Assembly: GCA_027422505.1 (NCBI GenBank)
Contig: JAPQWV010000012.1
Coordinates: forward strand, 22,480,001 to 22,544,000
DNA from: Craterostigma plantagineum
Lineage: Eukaryota > Streptophyta > Magnoliopsida > Lamiales > Linderniaceae
Length of the DNA: 64,000 nucleotides
Reading direction: 5' to 3'
The notes beneath the pieces were generated by a model. The model saw nothing but the letters and a program-made list of their open reading frames with translations. It made no database searches and had not been told where the DNA came from. Below are positions 58,853-64,000 of this stretch, one piece after another. Positions within the stretch are counted from its first letter, which is position 1, and every line of letters begins with the position of its first letter. Position numbers and translations under genes: made by a program.

Positions 58853-60062
58853 CACTACAAAAAAAGCTCAAACGGAGACTACAAGTAGCGACTAAAGCCT
58901 CCGTGTCGCAATTTTTACAAATTAGCGACTAACTTTTTCCGTTAGCTACTACAAAGTATTAGTCGCACATAGCGATTACATGAACAGACGTTTGCGAAGA
59001 AAACGCAGTTGCTGAATTTTTTGCGACTATGTCGTACTGTAGTCGCTAAATACGACTAACTTTTGAATATCAGCCGCTAATTTTAATTTTGCGACTACAC
59101 GTATTAATATTAGCGACCACAATTGTGTTGTCGCTAAATTTATAACCCTAAATACCCCCGATCATGAAATATTCCCAAACCACAGTTCCCAAATCCGAAA
59201 ATTTCATCCACCATCGATCGTACCAAACCGGTCCGACCTCCGCCGCCGTTCGCGTCGCTCGCCTTCGCCAAATCAGAAAGGCGCGCCATCCCTCGCTCGT
59301 TTTCCGCCTTCGTCCGCCTCTCTTCACCGTACGCCGCCGTACGCCGTCCTTCGCCTCTCTCAGGTACGATTCCGGTTGAATATTTGTATTGGGACCCCAT
59401 TCAGTGTTAGGTATGAAAATCGATAATTAACCTCGGACATAGTTGTTGAATATATCGAGGAGGGATGAAACTTTGTATGCTGAGGGATTTTAAGGATTTC
59501 ATTTGATTAGGTTGTGGGATTGAGGGATTTCGGTTGAATATGTCGCTCAATTTTTTGTTTCGTTGCAAGGTTGCTCCTCGACGTTTGTTGCCCGGACCCA
59601 TTGATCGCTCCCGATCCGGTGATCGCTCTCCGAGTCGCTACTTCTCGTAAATTCTAGGTAAATCGTTGTTCCATTGATCCTCCATCTTTAATGAAGTTAT
59701 TATTTGAAATATGTGCGGGTAGTTAAATATATGTGCGGGTAGTTAAATATACGTGCGTGATGTGTTGTGCAGTTGTCCCAAATGAATTCGTACAGACAAT
59801 GGATGTACGATCAATGGGATGGATATTGGTTAAAACCCGAATTTGTAGATGGGGTTAAACAATTCTTAGAGTGGGCTCTTAAGCAAAGTCATTTTATATC
59901 AGCGGGAAGAACACATTGTCCTTGTTTGCTGGAATAACCGATTTCAAACCCCAAAATGATGCCCACTTCATCTCTATAAGTATGGGTTTCGTCCAAATTA
60001 CTATACTTGGGATACAGGGAGAAAATTATGACGTGAGTAGTTCATCTATCCAAGTGCACGAC

Positions 60063-61690
60063 TGATACATAACAGATTACAATATTTTATACCCCGTAAA
60101 AGTGTACTTTTGGTCGATATTTGTACAATTTATACACGAATATTCTACGGCTACGTTTATTTACATTCGTTACAGGTATCGAAGCAAAAATTGGCAAAAT
60201 AGAGCCGGAAGATGGGTCCTTCATCCCACCCTTTAGGCCCATTACAAGAGCCATGATGAAGAAAAAAAGGATCAGCCCACCAAAACTACCAACTTGAGAA
60301 TTATAAAGCTCCAATAATTGGTCTTTAGCCAATATACCATCTATGAGTATTTCCTATCAATTTCCATACGAGAAAAGGCTAGAAAGCTGCTCAATTATTG
60401 GTTGCTTGGCCAAGCACGCGTACATCTTGAAGATAAAGTCAATATTTATATTATTAGAATAAAAACAGCAAACTCAAAGAGAAGAGCCCAAGCAAGCGGT
60501 CACGATCGAAGACAAGTTTTAAGAAGAAAATAAGCAAGTCTCACATCAACGAACGGCTCAAGCTCCAAGCGCACAGCTCAAGGCAGGAAAAAATATTCGA
60601 CAAGATCCATCAAACGACTGCTAAGTATTTGAAAACAGATTTTGGAGATTACGCGTGATAAAGCCGGCTCCATGTCTCCACCTTGGAAAGAGAAGAATTA
60701 GCTCACGGTTATGGTCTATAAATAGAGAGAGCCACGAAGAACAACGGACTCTCACACTTTATTTTGTTTCAATGGTGTTACTTTGAATCTGTAGTTCCGT
60801 CTTAATCTCGTCTACATCTGTGTGCTGTATTTTGCTGGTTTTCGTTTTAAAAACAGTCTTTTATTTAGTTAAGCTTCAAGGTACATCATCATCTTGGCTA
60901 TTTTGTGGCGTTGTGTTGCCGAGAGTTATAGCAGAGGAGAATAGGACTTTCTTTATCAATACTGCTACTATCATTGTCCCCTTTCATCTTAATGTTTTAT
61001 TTTATATTACAGAGTGGAAAGAGAAGTCGATTTTGAGAGAAGTGGTATGAGATTTTAGTCTGAGAATCATCACTAAAGTTTTAGCTTCTATAATGAAAAT
61101 CTCTTGCTACATTCCATAGTTATTTTATCTTATTATAAATCAGTTTTCCACCGATTGAATTTTAGGTTTTTCATCCTTATATATTATGGCTTTTTATATT
61201 AGGAACTCAAATCATCAGTTAGCAAGGAAGTTCTTTTACGTCTGTTTGCTCATTTGACTTAACAAATAATTCGACTACCTGTGCTGCTTTGTGCATGACG
61301 AAGATTGACAAACAGGCGCAACACTAATGGTCGTAAGTTTATCGCAATCTGTTTTTATATGTCATTAGCATTTATAAACTTTAATTGTGCTTTGAGTAAT
61401 ATGTTTAGCGACTATTATTTAATCATTGTTAATTTCGATATTTTCTCGTTCGCTAATGCACTCAAACCCAACAAAACAACCCCCCACTAATATTAATATA
61501 ATAATTATTATCAATCTTATTATTATTAATATTATCTTTATTATTATTATTATCATTATTATTAATATTATTATTATTGATCGAATTTAAAATTAGAAAT
61601 AAATCAACCATTTTCCCTGTGGAGACGATCCCTACTTTCGCTATACTCATATTTAGTGAATAAGGTTATAAATTATATTTTTGGCCGTTT
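60063..61690 (+). mobile_element. Solo-LTR-like insertion, 1628 bp, in CACTA 2
   Basis: Flanked by a perfect 5-bp duplication ACGAC (60058-60062 and 61691-61695). Removing it with one duplication restores the host frame (IQVHD joined to ATNDNR). It starts TGATACATAAC but ends TTTTTGGCCGTTT instead of CA; the end resembles the start of the TGGCGCC primer-binding region of Athila/Tat gypsy elements. A TATA box (tataaataga) lies near 60717. No coding region. Confidence 0.82.
61488..61580. repeat. (TTA)n microsatellite in the LTR-like insertion
   Basis: About 90 bp of imperfect TTA/ATT triplets near the 3' end of the insertion. The Asn-rich antisense frame is its translation. Confidence 0.92.
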
Positions 61691-62760
61691 ACGACGCGAC
61701 AAACGACAATCGGTTTTCTGACATGATAGTAGATGGTTTTGGTGGAAATCATCATAATTACTTTTACGAGCACTCTCGTGACAACAATCGAATTATGGGT
61801 AGTAGTGATTTCGATAATGAAACTGACGAGGAAGAAGCTACAACAATGACGAGAGAATATTTTTACTTGGTGAAATCTGCTGAAAGACCCATCCACGAAG
61901 GCTGTAAAATGACTCTATTAATTGTTGCTTCAAGAGTTCTCAACATCAAATGTGAGTATAACATGCCACTTACAGCTGTCGATGCGTGGACCTCATTGAT
62001 GAAGGATGTTTTACCAATAGATAATATTATGGTTAACACTTTCTATAGGACCAAACAATTACTGAAAGGACTTAAAATGTCTTGTCAGTACATTGATGTA
62101 TGCAATAATGGATGCATGATTGGAAAGCTCGCGAGAACGATGAATTGCTGGCGTTGTCTAGAGGGAAGATATCGTAATACCCTCCGCGGGCGTAGAGTTT
62201 CTAGGAAAATGTTGATTTACTTTCCATTACTCCAAGATTTTCAGCGGTTGTATGCCACAAAAACGTGTCGAAGAATATGTTGTGGCATTATGAGAATTGA
62301 AGAGATGATGAGGGATGAGTCATCCTTGTTATTGTCGGAATTGCTCGGTTTGACGCAATGTATCCAGATTTCGCAAGTGAGCCAGGGAATGTACGGCTAG
62401 GTCTTTGCACAGATGGATTTGCGCCGCACGGTAAGAGCGGTAGTGAATACTCATGTTGGCCGGTCATCGTAACTCCCTATAATCTCCCTCACTGGATGTG
62501 TATGAAAATGCAGTTTATGTTTTTTGAATATGCTAATTCCAGGACCTCGCAGCCCTAAGGGAAACTTAGATATATATTTGTGCCCCTTGATTGACGAGCT
62601 TAAGCAGCTATGGGAATTTGGCGAAACGACATATGATAGTTATCGTAAACATTTCATTATGCGTGCCGCTCTCCGTGGACAGTTAACGACTTTCCAGCTT
62701 ATGGTATATTATCTGGTTGGAGAACATCACCTCAAGGAAAGTATGCTTGTCTGATATGCA

Positions 62761-63979
62761 ATGTTGTAATCGCTAGGCGCTAGTCGGGCGCCCGATGGGG
62801 GCCTAGCGCCTAGACGGACGGTCTAGGCAGGGTCTAAGCGGTTTCTAGGCGGAAATTAAACGGTATATGCATTTTTTATTATTTTTTTCTATATATTGAA
62901 TATGCTAATTCTATTAAAATAAATGTGGAATAAATTTATCCAAACATTTCTAAATAAATAATTTCAATCCCAATAATACAACAAAAATGATTTTTTTATT
63001 TCATTTTATATATGGTTTTATATTTTCATTAAATATTTTTTAGCCTAATGCAACAAACTCTCTTAGTTTAATAAAAAAGATATATATATATAATATATAT
63101 TATTTATATGCTTTAATATTATGGTAATTTAACTAATTTAATTGAAGTTTGAAAGATAATATTTGTATCATATAAATTATATGTAATAAAGACACTTTAT
63201 AATAAAATATTGGTGACTATAAAAAATACCCAATTGGATAAAATTTTTACACATAGGTACCCATGTCAGAAAATTTTATAGATAGGTACCCGATTTAATT
63301 TTTACCAGTTTCTTTAGTCACGTCGTACCTTGTTGTGTGTATATTGCGTACCATAACACGTTGATATAGGGTACCTAAATATAGCATATGTCGTACCTAC
63401 GGCATACCTGTGTGTTACATAGGGCGTACCTAAATATAGCATACGTCGTACCATTTTCTGTTATATAGGGTACCCTAATGTGTTGTATGGTGTACTTTCG
63501 GGGATCGGGTACCTATGTGCAAAAAATTTATTCTGTTAGGTACTTACATATAAAAAAATCCTGACATGGTACTAAATTACAAGTTTTTAACCAGTGTAAA
63601 GACCCCTTAAATATATAATAACTAGAGTTTCGACCAAAAAGCAGTTTAAAGCATTTGGGTAACTTATTTTGTCCCACACCGATACAGTAGCTAAAGAAAA
63701 GTGGGAACCTCTGCTAGATAAAGGGCATACTACCTTCACACTAGAGCTCAAAACGTTAATGCAACGTCTAATGTCCCTTATTACTTTTAGGGGACTTTTA
63801 ATAGTAGAAAATTATTATATATTATTTAATTTAAAGATTAAATGGTCGATTTTTCATTAATTGGCCGATTTTTAGGCACTAATCGCCCGATTAAGCCAAT
63901 TAGCCTGTTTTCACCACGGTGGCCTCCGAGTAGTGCCTAGGCGGCTAATCGGCCGCCTAGGCTGCGTTTTACAACACTG
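62761..63979. mobile_element. TAGGCG-rich non-autonomous element, 1219 bp, in CACTA 2
   Basis: Ends are inverted: left atgttgtaatcgctaggcg, right (reverse complement) cagtgttgtaaaacgcagcc. Both flanks carry repeated ctaggcg / gccgcctag words. The flanking host sequence repeats CTGATATGCA (62751-62760) and CTGATATGTA (63980-63989), a 9-10 bp duplication with one change. No gene. A MITE (63212-63604) is nested inside. The superfamily is uncertain; the duplication size favours a Mutator-type element. Confidence 0.7.
63212..63604 (-). mobile_element. ggtaccc-rich MITE, copy B
   Basis: Reverse complement of 45855-46277 with substitutions and small indels, nested inside the TAGGCG element. Two dispersed copies in opposite orientation show that it is a mobile family. 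Confidence 0.7.
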
Positions 63980-64000
63980 CTGATATGTATGGAGGATACC

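Larger units (their letters stand above)
59782..62760 (+). pseudogene. TNP2-like CACTA transposase 2, N-terminal part, broken
   Basis: ATG at 59782 begins a transposase-associated domain (WMYDQWDGYWLKPEFVDGVK, then GRTHCPC). A frame change and a TGA follow within 40 bases, before LYKYGFRPNYYTWDT. Another frame leads to the insertion at 60063. After the insertion the same frame continues from 61696 (TNDNRFSDMIVDGFGG), with the start of the transposase_21 region (MPLTAVDAWTSLMKDVLP, LLKGLKMSCQYIDVC). A frame change and stop near 62398 precede LGLCTDGFAPHG and ISGPR-like blocks (LIPGPRSPKGNLDIYLCPLI), reaching the second insertion at 62761. It resumes at 63980 to the edge. It is a different, diverged family from CACTA 1. 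Inactive. Confidence 0.85.
58853..64000 (+). mobile_element. CACTA (En/Spm) transposon 2, partial, plus strand
   Basis: Starts CACTACAAAAAAAGC, a textbook CACTA terminus, followed by tagcgact / agtcgc subterminal motifs to about 59130. A leader with a Pro/Arg/Ser-rich region and a TNP2-type transposase follow. Two insertions split the gene (60063-61690 and 62761-63979), and the element runs off the right edge of the window. Confidence 0.88.

Overview
The window is nuclear DNA of a flowering plant, most likely a eudicot. The evidence is split genes with GT-AG introns, a chloroplast-type TADA, a lysine-rich arabinogalactan protein, an SUA-type splicing factor and a CYC/TB1-type TCP factor, set among many nested plant transposons. 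The species cannot be fixed from the sequence alone.

Layout. Positions 1-20.2 kb are transposon strata. They hold a 39-bp tandem array in LTR-like sequence, a decayed CACTA element on the minus strand (about 0.9-8.3 kb) split by a 1650-bp solo LTR, and a decayed Ty3/gypsy chromovirus-like element (8.3-18.25 kb). The gypsy element's 3' end has been replaced by a 1.6-kb inverted repeat, and its 3' LTR carries another solo LTR. From 20.9 to 34.3 kb lies a gene island: TADA (+), a lysine-rich AGP (+) and SUA (-), with the last two convergent. At 34,418-42,675 is a Mutator-like element (MULE) with a perfect 9-bp target duplication. It encodes a transposase-OTU gene (+) and a plant-mobile-domain gene (-), and contains a hAT element with its own 8-bp duplication. 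From 43.7 to 51.6 kb is a second gene island: a TauD/TfdA-type dioxygenase (-) with an intronic SINE, an SLH-domain plastid-protein-like gene with broken frames (+), and an intronless TCP gene (-). From 51.9 kb to the end is a second transposon zone: a MULE-type MITE, a repeat-rich gypsy gag region, a hAT MITE, and a second CACTA element (+, starts 58,853) interrupted by a solo-LTR-like insertion and by a TAGGCG-rich element that itself holds a MITE.

How it works together. The five intact genes are ordinary host genes and form no operon or cluster: TADA (plastid tRNA editing), SUA (nuclear splicing), AGP (cell surface), dioxygenase (unknown small-molecule oxidation) and TCP (shoot or flower development). 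Exon joins for TADA, AGP, SUA and the dioxygenase were derived by hand. All four give uninterrupted frames (1115, 199, 979 and 320 codons), which supports the models. Most transposon boundaries rest on target-site duplications read directly; three insertions sit inside recognisable coding frames that resume after the insertion is removed. The most unusual unit is the MULE, which carries a MURA-OTU gene and a PMD gene, each starting with a short exon inside the terminal inverted repeat and each followed by an array of about 33-bp imperfect palindromes in the first intron.
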